Made by a program: the position numbers and the translations under genes. Positions 1-7,347 of a stretch of DNA of 11,959 nt are shown here, piece by piece. Every line of letters starts with the position of its first letter. Within the stretch, counting starts at the first letter, position 1. The stretch covers positions 1-11,959 of the forward strand of contig JAPLMO010000336.1 in the NCBI GenBank assembly GCA_026386995.1, given 5' to 3'. The notes under the pieces were generated by a model that was not told where the DNA came from, did not search any database, and saw only the letters and a program-made list of their open reading frames with translations. This DNA is from Planctomycetota bacterium. GTDB taxonomy: Bacteria; Planctomycetota; Phycisphaerae; FEN-1346.

Positions 1-1
1 C

Positions 2-823
<822 letters not shown>

Positions 824-826
824 CGC

Positions 827-2137
827 ATGGCTGCCATCCGACCGTTTCGGGCGCTTCGTTATAACACCACCGACCCGCTGAGCGTGGCCCTTGTGACCTC
901 GCCGCCGTACGACTGCATCAACGCCGAGGAGCAGGAGGAACTCTACCGCACGCATCCGCATAACATCGTGCGCATCATCCTCGGCAAGTCAACGCCCGTC
1001 GACACCGACAAGCACAACCGCTACACGCGGGCCGCCAGCCTCATGGGCAAGTGGCGGCAGGCGGGCATCCTCGCGCGCGACGCCCACCCGGCGATCTACT
1101 TTTATCAGCAAGAATTCGAGATCGACGGCAAGACGTATCTGCGCGAGGGGTTCCTGGCGCGCGTCGGCCTGGAGGAGTTCGGATCGGGCAAGATCTTCCC
1201 GCACGAAGAAACTATGCCCGGCCCGAAAGAGGATCGCCTCAAACTCATGCGGGCCACCAAGGCCAACACCGAGCCCATTTTCGGCCTGTTCCCGGACCCG
1301 GAGAACCAGGTGACGGCCCTGTTCCACGCGGGCGCCCAGTCTTGCGACCCGGTGGCCCAGACGGTCGACGGCAGCGGCATCGTGCACCGCCTGTTCGGAT
1401 GCGACGACGCCGTGGTCGTCAAGCGCGTCGCCGACGCCATGGCCGCCAAACCCATCTTCATCGCCGACGGACACCATCGCTACGAGACCGCCCTGGCGTA
1501 CAAGCGCGAACGCGAGGCCGCCGGCGAAACGGTCGGCCCCGAGCACCCGGCGGCCAGCATCCTTATGCTCTGCGTCTCGATGCACCACCAGGGCCTAGCC
1601 ATCCTGCCGACGCACCGCATCCTGTCGGGGCTGCCGAGCCTCACGGTCGAACGCCTGCGCAAGGCCACCGCCGAGCACTTCGACTGGCAGGAACTCGTCG
1701 GCGCCGAGGCCACCAGCCCGCGCGTCGACGCCCATCTGCGGGAATCGCGCGGCCATGTGTTCGGCCTGTGGGTGCGCGGCTCGTCGAAGGCGTACGTGCT
1801 CACCCTGAAGGACATCAAGGTCATGGACCAGTTTGCCGCAGACCACTCCAATGCCTGGCGGAAACTGGACGTGGCCATCCTCGAGCGGGTGCTCCTGAAG
1901 AACGACCTGCCCAAGGCCGTCGACCCGGCCGATCAGCCGGAACTCTCCTACGTGCACCTTACGCAGCAGGCGTTCGACGCCGTTCACGAGGACGGGGCCG
2001 ATGCGGCCATCATTCTGCGGCCGCTCCCGGTCAAGAGCCTCCAGGACGTGGCCAGCCAGGGCGAACGCATGCCGGCCAAGTCGACGTACTTCTACCCGAA
2101 GGCCATCAGCGGCCTGGTCATCAACCTGCTCGACTAA
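827..2137 (+). CDS. DUF1015 family protein (COG4198)
   Basis: A 436-residue protein of the widely distributed, biochemically uncharacterised DUF1015 family. The family signatures are all present: SPPYD near residue 25, FPHEET at about 124-129 running into MPGPKEDRLKLMRATKAN, and the strongly conserved IADGHHRYET at about 212-221; the C-terminus has the usual LRP…ERMPAKSTYFYPK block. There is no signal peptide or membrane segment, so it should be cytoplasmic. The ATG start is supported by a GGGGA ribosome site 8 nt upstream, inside the end of the preceding gene. It follows the S-adenosylhomocysteine hydrolase gene by 3 bp, which points to one transcript. The His/Asp-rich GHHRYET motif looks catalytic or metal-binding, but that is inference. 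The family name is certain; the function is not known to me. Confidence 0.93.
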   Translation: MAAIRPFRALRYNTTDPLSVALVTSPPYDCINAEEQEELYRTHPHNIVRIILGKSTPVDTDKHNRYTRAASLMGKWRQAGILARDAHPAIYFYQQEFEIDGKTYLREGFLARVGLEEFGSGKIFPHEETMPGPKEDRLKLMRATKANTEPIFGLFPDPENQVTALFHAGAQSCDPVAQTVDGSGIVHRLFGCDDAVVVKRVADAMAAKPIFIADGHHRYETALAYKREREAAGETVGPEHPAASILMLCVSMHHQGLAILPTHRILSGLPSLTVERLRKATAEHFDWQELVGAEATSPRVDAHLRESRGHVFGLWVRGSSKAYVLTLKDIKVMDQFAADHSNAWRKLDVAILERVLLKNDLPKAVDPADQPELSYVHLTQQAFDAVHEDGADAAIILRPLPVKSLQDVASQGERMPAKSTYFYPKAISGLVINLLD

Positions 2138-2185
2138 AGCGTCACCACCCCCGAACCGGTGCGGCCCCGGCGCCCCCCGCGAATT

Positions 2186-2213
2186 GCGCGACGGGTCTCC
2201 GGACCCGCCTACC
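2186..2213 (-). repeat. 28-nt hairpin repeat, copy A
   Basis: On the minus strand this copy has the stem GGCGGGT / ACCCGTC around the loop CCGGAG. One stem pair is a G·U wobble relative to copies C and D, and the outer four bases on one side have diverged. It lies between the convergent DUF1015 and dNTPase genes, in the 3' flank of both. It has no T-run, so it is not a canonical intrinsic terminator. Confidence 0.75.
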
Positions 2214-2271
2214 GAGTCGAAGATTCGCCTGGGCGAGGTCGCCGGCTGAATGTGCCGCGGGGGCTTATAGC

Positions 2272-2323
2272 CTTTAGTAGCGAAACGTGTCGCATTCACG
2301 CGCGATGCAATTCGCTACCAAAG
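2272..2323. terminator. Hairpin between convergent genes, possible bidirectional terminator or repeat remnant
   Basis: A 13-bp imperfect inverted repeat (CTTTAGTAGCGAA at 2272-2284 and TTCGCTACCAAAG at 2311-2323, one mismatch) encloses 26 bp that contain a further GCAT/ATGC pairing. It sits between two genes that converge, the usual place for a shared terminator, but neither strand has a strong T-tract. It could also be a remnant of a small transposable element. The remainder of the 2138-2358 gap holds copy A of the hairpin repeat and nothing else I recognise. Confidence 0.4.
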
Positions 2324-2358
2324 TATACGAACCGGCGTATTCATCGGGGGCTGATCGT

Positions 2359-3507
2359 TCACACCCGCTCGAACGGCTCGTACAGCCGCTGGTACTCGTC
2401 CTGGGCGTAGCGGTCGGTCATGCCGGCGATGTAATCGCAAATCGCGCGATGGAGGCCCTCGGCGTCGGCCTGCTCGTGGTACTTCGGCGGCAACTGGTCC
2501 GGGTTGGCCAGGTAGGCCTGGAAAATCTGCCCGATGAACCGCCTGGCCTTGGTCATCATCCGCGCGACGCGGTAATGGCGGTACACGCGGTCGCCCAGGA
2601 ACTCGGCGAGTTCGCGGACCTTCGGGGCCAGGCCGTCGGAGAGCCGCACGAGCCGGCCGGGGGCCGCCCGAACGTCGTCGAGGCCGCGGACCTTGGCGTC
2701 GCGGATGGCCCGCTCGCTGGTGGCGATGGCGTCGGACGCCATGAGGTCGATGAGCAACTTGGCGATGCGGCGGATACGCTGGTCGTCGGTCAGGTCCGCC
2801 AAACTCGCGGCGAAGTCGGCGGCCGCCTGCTTGAAGATGGCCAGGTTCGCCAAGTCCGATGGCGTGACGATGCCCATTGCGATCGCATCGTCCAGGTCGT
2901 GGCTGTCGTAGGCGATGGAGTCGGCCAGTTCGACGACCTGGCCCTCCAGGGGCGGCTGGCCGGCCTCGAAACCTTCGATCTTCGGCTGGTCGAAACGCGT
3001 CGCGTGCTTGGCCATGCACTCGCGCAGTTCGTACGTGAGGTTCAGGCCGCGGAACTGCGGGTACGGGTGCTCCAGGTACTCGACGATGCGGACGCCGTGG
3101 CGGTTGTGCTCGAAGCCGCCGTGGTCGCGCATGAGTTCCGCGAGGGCCTCTTCGCCGGAATGGCCGAAGGGGGTGTGCCCGAGGTCGTGGGCCAGGGCGA
3201 CCGCCTCCGTCAGGTCTTCGTTGATGTTGAGGGCCCGGGCCAGGGTCCGCGCGATCTGGGCGACTTCCATCGTGTGCGTCAGGCGGGTGCGGAAAAAATC
3301 GCCCTCGTGCGTCAGAAAGACCTGCGTCTTGTACTCCAGCCGCCGGAACGCCGTCGAGTGGACCACGCGGTCGCGGTCGCGCTGGTAGGCCGTGCGGTAG
3401 GTGTGCTCGGCTTCCGGGTGCGCGCGGCCGCGGGTGGCGGCGCTCTTGGCGGCATAGGGGGCGAGTTCCCGTTGTTCGCGATCCTCGAAGTCTCGGCGAG
3501 TCAGCAT
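2359..3507 (-). CDS. dgt: HD-domain deoxyguanosinetriphosphate triphosphohydrolase-like protein
   Basis: Predicted dNTP triphosphohydrolase (COG0232), which cleaves dGTP or other dNTPs to the deoxynucleoside plus tripolyphosphate and so trims the dNTP pool. The metal-binding HD signature is complete: His78 in RLTHTMEV, His107-Asp108 in AHDLGHTPFGHSGE, and Asp196 in ELADSIAYDSHDLDD. The family's N-terminal DRDRVVHSTAFRRLEYKTQVF block is also present. At 382 residues it has the length of the shorter, bacterial dGTPase-like type rather than the longer E. coli enzyme. It starts 10 bp after the stop of the HIT gene, so the two are almost certainly one transcription unit. The ribosome site is weak (AGGA about 8 nt upstream), which suggests translational coupling to the HIT gene. 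Substrate preference and allosteric activation cannot be read from sequence. Confidence 0.94.
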   Translation of the reverse strand: MLTRRDFEDREQRELAPYAAKSAATRGRAHPEAEHTYRTAYQRDRDRVVHSTAFRRLEYKTQVFLTHEGDFFRTRLTHTMEVAQIARTLARALNINEDLTEAVALAHDLGHTPFGHSGEEALAELMRDHGGFEHNRHGVRIVEYLEHPYPQFRGLNLTYELRECMAKHATRFDQPKIEGFEAGQPPLEGQVVELADSIAYDSHDLDDAIAMGIVTPSDLANLAIFKQAAADFAASLADLTDDQRIRRIAKLLIDLMASDAIATSERAIRDAKVRGLDDVRAAPGRLVRLSDGLAPKVRELAEFLGDRVYRHYRVARMMTKARRFIGQIFQAYLANPDQLPPKYHEQADAEGLHRAICDYIAGMTDRYAQDEYQRLYEPFERV

Positions 3508-3517
3508 CAGGGAGGTC

Positions 3518-4027
3518 CTAATCCTTTCCGGCTGCGCCAGGGTCCGCGGCGGCGCGCAGCCGATCGTAGAGGTCCTCGATCGCTTGCGGGATGACTTTCG
3601 TATCCGCCAGGACCGGCATGTAGTTGGTGTCGCCGTTCCATCGCGGCACGATGTGCATGTGCAGATGCTCCGGGAGGCCCGCTCCGGCCGTCCGCCCGAA
3701 ATTGAAGCCCACGTTGAAGCCGTCCGGCCGCATCAGGCGCCGCTGAATCGCCATGACGTCGCGGCCCACGTGCATCAGGGCGAGCATCTCATCGTCCGTC
3801 AGATCCTCCAGGTTGCCCTTGTGGGCCGCCGGCACGACCAGCGTGTGACCGTTATTATAGGGGTAGTGGTTCAGGACGGCGAAGGCCGGCGGCCGCCTCA
3901 GAAAAACGAGGGCCTTGCGGTCGTCCTGGGTGTCGCGCGCGGCACACAGGAAACAGCCGTTGTGGCTGCCGTCGTTGCCCATGCCGTCGATGTAAGTCAT
4001 TCGCCAAGGCGCCCAGAGGCGTTCCAT
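3518..4027 (-). CDS. HIT-family hydrolase, Ap4A phosphorylase-like
   Basis: A 169-residue histidine-triad protein. The triad is His121-Leu-His123-Met-His125 in PEHLHMHIVPRW, with His123 expected to be the nucleophile that forms the nucleotidyl intermediate. The opening MERLWAPWRMTYI and the CxxC pair (Cys25, Cys28) match the Ap4A-phosphorylase-like branch known from Mycobacterium and also seen in planctomycetes, rather than the shorter HinT proteins. The likely role is breakdown of diadenosine polyphosphates or related nucleotidyl compounds in the cytoplasm. The start is supported by AAGGA (4034-4038 on the + strand) 6 nt before the ATG. The dNTPase gene follows after 10 bp, giving a two-gene nucleotide-sanitising unit. 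A 28-nt hairpin repeat (copy B) lies about 40 bp upstream of the start. I saw no clear promoter of its own, so expression may come from read-through of the zinc-ribbon gene. Confidence 0.93.
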   Translation of the reverse strand: MERLWAPWRMTYIDGMGNDGSHNGCFLCAARDTQDDRKALVFLRRPPAFAVLNHYPYNNGHTLVVPAAHKGNLEDLTDDEMLALMHVGRDVMAIQRRLMRPDGFNVGFNFGRTAGAGLPEHLHMHIVPRWNGDTNYMPVLADTKVIPQAIEDLYDRLRAAADPGAAGKD

Positions 4028-4065
4028 GAGATTTCCTTAATTCGACAGCGCAACTTCGCTATTGA

Positions 4066-4093
4066 GCGAGGCGGTTCTCCTGAACCGCCGCGC
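4066..4093 (-). repeat. 28-nt hairpin repeat, copy B (compensatory variant)
   Basis: On the minus strand the stem is GGCGGTT / AACCGCC around the loop CAGGAG, extended past one mismatch by three further pairs. Relative to copies C and D, the G-C pair next to the loop-closing pair has become T-A on both sides, a compensatory double change that keeps the hairpin. It lies in the 5' flank of the HIT gene, with the GGAG loop on that gene's sense strand. Confidence 0.78.
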
Positions 4094-4130
4094 GGATTGC
4101 CGGTTGCCGGCGCGTTCACGCGACACTTTT

Positions 4131-4158
4131 GCGCGGCGGGTCAGGAGACCCGCCGCGC
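4131..4158 (+). repeat. 28-nt hairpin repeat, copy C
   Basis: A perfect 11-bp stem (GCGCGGCGGGT / ACCCGCCGCGC) around the loop CAGGAG on the + strand. Adjoining bases extend it to a 14-bp stem (TTT…AAA, 4128-4161). It lies 3' of the zinc-ribbon gene, 37 bp from copy B and in opposite orientation. It has no T-tract. The pair B/C resembles two back-to-back REP units. Confidence 0.85.
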
Positions 4159-4182
4159 AAATCTGCTTCTAGCGTTGTAGTA

Positions 4183-4404
4183 TCAGTGGCCGCAAGTAGA
4201 GCACGAGCCGCCGCTGCACGTGCCGCAGCCGCCGCCCCCGCCGCCGCTACGCGACGTGCCGCCCATCGCGAAGGTCGAGAACTTCTTGTGTACCCTGGCA
4301 CTCTTACAGGCGGGGCACTTGGGGCGCCGGCGCTCGGTCATCGAGCGGATCAACTCCTCGAACGCCTTGCCGCACGCATCGCACTGGAACTCATAAAGAG
4401 GCAT
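4183..4404 (-). CDS. FmdB-type zinc ribbon protein
   Basis: A 73-residue small protein of the FmdB/regulatory zinc-ribbon family. It begins MPLYEFQCDACGKAFEE and carries two CxxC knuckles, Cys8/Cys11 and Cys30/Cys33, which should bind one zinc. The tail is Gly-, Ser- and Cys-rich with four more cysteines (CGTC…CSTC), a common feature of the family. An in-frame ATG lies 21 nt further upstream (4425), but the family always starts MP[IL]YE, and an AGAGGA ribosome site lies 7 nt before the 4404 start, so that start is chosen. The gene is divergent from the glycosidase gene and precedes the HIT–dNTPase pair by 155 bp. The family is often called a putative transcriptional regulator because of FmdB of methylotrophs, but a molecular role is not established. 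Confidence 0.88.
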   Translation of the reverse strand: MPLYEFQCDACGKAFEELIRSMTERRRPKCPACKSARVHKKFSTFAMGGTSRSGGGGGGCGTCSGGSCSTCGH

Positions 4405-4443
4405 CGCCGCGTCCTCTCGGGGCATCCCCGCCCGGATCGCAGT

Positions 4444-4472
4444 ATTCTATCCGCAAGGCGGGCGGCTCTCAA
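4444..4472 (-). promoter_or_regulatory. Sigma70-like promoter for the FmdB-type gene
   Basis: On the minus strand TTGAGA (4467-4472) and TAGAAT (4444-4449) are separated by exactly 17 bp. Each box matches the sigma70 consensus at four or five of six positions. The predicted start of transcription, near 4437, leaves a leader of about 33 nt with a good ribosome site. This is the best promoter in the window. Confidence 0.6.
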
Positions 4473-4521
4473 GCAGGAACAGGAAAGGCGGGAAGATCCT
4501 GCTTCCCACTCCTCTCATTCG

Positions 4522-4530
4522 TGCTATAGT
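4522..4530 (+). promoter_or_regulatory. Extended -10 promoter candidate for the glycosidase gene
   Basis: TGCTATAGT is an extended -10 element (TGn followed by TATAGT) about 105 bp upstream of the chosen ATG. No good -35 box is present at the usual distance, which is tolerated by extended -10 promoters. It is divergent from the FmdB-type promoter about 50 bp away. Confidence 0.4.
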
Positions 4531-4635
4531 GTCTTGATACCGACGATGCTGCAAGTGGCGCTGGAGAAACAGGTTATGTCGCCAGGCGAAGGGCACGAGG
4601 ATCGGTGGACCAGCACACCCATGGAGAAACCAACG

Positions 4636-7065
4636 ATGATCCGCACCGTTCTCGTGCTTGCTGCATTAGGGGTCGGCAGTGCCGCCATGCTCGGTCTGTT
4701 CGCCACGGCGTCCTTCGGAGGGGATGTAGGCAACGCCGGCAAGTCAACGGTGGATTATGAAGAATTTCTGGCCCGGCATGACCTGGTCTGGAACCGCATG
4801 CCAACCGTCTGGGGACAAGCGCCGTTTCTCGGCAACGGGATGCTGGGCTCGATGATCTATCAATCCGGGCCGCAGTCGCTGCGTTTCGATGTCGGACGGG
4901 CGGACTACTACGGCCATCGGGATGGCTTTGGCTGGATCACCCGTTCGCGCATGCCCATCGGTTATTTCACCCTCGAAACGACCTCGCCGATCCAGGCCTT
5001 TGAGGGCAGACTGGACCTGTGGAATGCGGAATTCACCGGCCTGATCACCACTGCGCAGGGGACTGTGAAACTGAAGGCCCTGGTGCATAGCCAGCGCATG
5101 GTGATGATCTTTGACCTTGAGACTTCCGGAAGCGAGCGCAGTTGCCGCTTCGTCTGGCATCCGGAGGAGGCTGTCCCGCCGGCCAGGGCCCACGCCCTCC
5201 AGGAATTGGCCAAGAACCCAACGACCAAAGACCCTTGGATCAAGCGGTGGTCGGTGCCGTATGACCCGAACCCGCCATTCCAGTCCGCAGTTGACCAAGG
5301 CGTGGAACTCTGCCATCAACCCCTCCTTGAAGGCGGCGGCACGACAACCGCCTGGCAGGAAGTCGCCGCCAAGGATGGCCGCCGGACCATCTATGTCAGT
5401 GTCGCTCACGCCTATCCGAAAGACACCACGCGAACCGAGGCGGTGGAAGCGGTCCGTGCCGCCCTAGCCGCAACTCCGGAGGAACTGATCAAAACCCATC
5501 GGCAGTGGTGGCATGAGTATTATCCGGCCAGTTTCATATCGCTCCCTGACGCCTACTGGGAAGGGTTTTACTGGATCCAGATGTACAAGGTTGCTTCGGC
5601 CACCCGGTCCGACCGGGCCTTGATTGACTGTCTTGGGCCATGGTACCAGCAAACCGACTGGCCCATGGCGTGGTTCAACCTCAACGTGCAGTTGACTTAC
5701 TGGTGCGTGGCGGACTCGAACCGGCTCGACCTGGGCGAATCTCTCGCCGGACGCTTCGACCGCTACCGAGACAACCTGATCGCCAACATGCCAGCGCGAT
5801 TTGGCGGAGACTGCGCCGGCTTCTATACGACCGTGCCACCGGATCTCTACTCGCCGTGGGAGATGCAGTCGCTGGGCGACCTGCCATGGGCCATGCATAA
5901 TTATTGGATGCTGGTGCGACGCAGCATGGACGAGCAGCGGATGAAGAAGCAGTTCTTCCCGTTGTTGAAACTGTCGATCAACACCTATTTGAAGGTTCTT
6001 AAGGAAGGGACCGACGGCAGACTGCACCTGCCCCCGTCCTTCTCTCCGGAGATCGGCTACGTCCCTGACGCCAACTACAACCTGGCCCTGCTGCGCTGGG
6101 GATGCCAAACGCTGGTCGAACTCTGCCGGCGGCTGAAAATCGACGAGCCATTGCTGCCCAAATGGAAAGAGACGCTGGAAAAACTGGCTGATTACCCGAC
6201 TGATGCGAACGGTTTCATGATCGGCCGCGACTTCCCGCTGACCCTTGGGCACCGGCACTATTCGCACCTGCTGATGATTTATCCGCTGTACCTCGTGAAT
6301 GTCGAACAGCCCGGCGGCCGTGAACTGATCGAAAAATCTCTGCGGCACTGGATCGGCTACAAGGATGGCAAGTGCATCTACACCTGGGCGGGGGCATCAT
6401 CCATCGCTTCCGCGCTCAATGACGGCAACCTGGCGCTGGAATACCTGAACCGCATCAGGATGGACAGCCGGCTTACCTGCACTACGATGCAGAATGAGGG
6501 CGGTAATCCCGTCATGGAATCTCCTTTGGCCACGGCCCAGTGCATCCACGACATGCTCCTGCAGAGTTGGGGAAACTTTGAGAATCGCCGAATGCCGATT
6601 CCCGAAAGCCGATTGCACGAGAAATCAAAGCCACTGAATGGAAACGCGGAACCTGAATTTCAGAACTTGAAACCCGGTGAGGGCGGCTATATTTCCACGA
6701 TTCGGGTGTTTCCGGCCGTGCCGGATGCCTGGAAGGATGTGTGTTTCAGCGACCTCCGTGCCGAAGGCGCTTTTCTGGTCAGCGCCGCTCGCAAGGGTGG
6801 CAAGACACAGTGGATCCGGGTAAAAAGTCTTGCCGGAGAACCCTGCCGGATCAAGACCGACATGGCCGAGCCCACGCTTAAGGAATCGTCCCGGCACGTG
6901 CTCAAAACGGTCGAGCCGGGCGTGTACGAACTGAACCTGAAAAAAGGTGACGAGGCCGTGCTGGTCCCCAAGGGCGCCGAAGACACTGCCGTCATTGTCG
7001 CGCCAGTGGAGCCTTTCGGGGGTGTAACGAATATGTTCGGCCTGAATCCACATCATGTAGAATGA
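4636..7065 (+). CDS. Exported GH95-like (six-hairpin) glycoside hydrolase
   Basis: An 809-residue predicted secreted glycosidase. The N-terminus (MIRTVLVLAALGVG… to about residue 30) is a signal peptide. The next region, with QAPFLGNGMLGSMIY, matches the N-terminal beta-domain of GH95-type enzymes. The (alpha/alpha)6 core shows DWPMAWFNLNVQLTYW (Asn348 and Asn350 in the N-x-N position of GH95 fucosidases), a PSFSPE motif with Glu472 as a plausible general acid, and HRHYSHL at 539-545. The end carries the LLQSW and FPAVPDAWKDVCFSDLRAEGAFLV blocks of the GH95 C-terminal domain. Alpha-L-fucosidase or related alpha-L-galactosidase activity is the natural guess, but divergence is large and a DUF5703-like relative is possible. 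ATG 4636 is preferred over in-frame ATG 4621 because GGAGA lies 9 nt before it. G+C is visibly lower than in the flanking genes. There is no adjacent transporter or sulfatase. Confidence 0.75.
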   Translation: MIRTVLVLAALGVGSAAMLGLFATASFGGDVGNAGKSTVDYEEFLARHDLVWNRMPTVWGQAPFLGNGMLGSMIYQSGPQSLRFDVGRADYYGHRDGFGWITRSRMPIGYFTLETTSPIQAFEGRLDLWNAEFTGLITTAQGTVKLKALVHSQRMVMIFDLETSGSERSCRFVWHPEEAVPPARAHALQELAKNPTTKDPWIKRWSVPYDPNPPFQSAVDQGVELCHQPLLEGGGTTTAWQEVAAKDGRRTIYVSVAHAYPKDTTRTEAVEAVRAALAATPEELIKTHRQWWHEYYPASFISLPDAYWEGFYWIQMYKVASATRSDRALIDCLGPWYQQTDWPMAWFNLNVQLTYWCVADSNRLDLGESLAGRFDRYRDNLIANMPARFGGDCAGFYTTVPPDLYSPWEMQSLGDLPWAMHNYWMLVRRSMDEQRMKKQFFPLLKLSINTYLKVLKEGTDGRLHLPPSFSPEIGYVPDANYNLALLRWGCQTLVELCRRLKIDEPLLPKWKETLEKLADYPTDANGFMIGRDFPLTLGHRHYSHLLMIYPLYLVNVEQPGGRELIEKSLRHWIGYKDGKCIYTWAGASSIASALNDGNLALEYLNRIRMDSRLTCTTMQNEGGNPVMESPLATAQCIHDMLLQSWGNFENRRMPIPESRLHEKSKPLNGNAEPEFQNLKPGEGGYISTIRVFPAVPDAWKDVCFSDLRAEGAFLVSAARKGGKTQWIRVKSLAGEPCRIKTDMAEPTLKESSRHVLKTVEPGVYELNLKKGDEAVLVPKGAEDTAVIVAPVEPFGGVTNMFGLNPHHVE

Positions 7066-7347
7066 AGTATTTCGAGAATGGGGGGACAGTCACATTTGTG
7101 CGAATGGTTGGGCTCGCCTCTTGCCGGTGACGCAAGTTCCCCACAGGGCAACCAACCCGTCCGCCCACGAGGCCCGCGAGTTCACTAAGGGCGACGGTCG
7201 GCGCCCCTTGCCTCCCTTGCCTCTCGCCAAGTAACCGCCGCCAACGTACAATCTCCTCGGTGGTCGCAAGAACATGCCCGGCCGGCAGCGTCCTGGGCAT
7301 GTCACCCAGACACGGGGAGCGCCGCAGGGGCGCAGGCGGAGGCGAGC
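7066..7347. other. Non-coding gap with repeat-like motif and leader hairpins
   Basis: No supported gene in these 282 bp. At 7082-7098 lies GGGGACAGTCACATTTG, a motif I recall from the edges of small repeats near REP-associated transposases; no transposase is present. Further right, TACAAT (7247-7252) could be a -10 box. It is followed by two overlapping hairpins, ACATGCCC/GGGCATGT (7272-7279/7295-7302) and CTGGG/CCCAG (7293-7297/7305-7309), which cannot both form. A strong GGAGG ribosome site (7338-7342) ends the leader. Confidence 0.45.

Noticed and set aside
2287..3594. A 435-codon open frame on the plus strand opposite the dNTPase
   Set aside because: Shadow of the minus-strand gene, which carries the full HD motif set; the plus-strand product has no recognisable motif.
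4128..4161. Copy C as an intrinsic terminator of the FmdB-type gene
   Set aside because: The stem is strong but no T-run follows on either strand, and identical copies occur in non-terminator positions.
4129..4635. N-terminal extension of the glycosidase frame
   Set aside because: It runs antisense through the FmdB-type gene and hairpin copy C and is Ala/Arg-rich; the ribosome site and signal peptide support the start at 4636.
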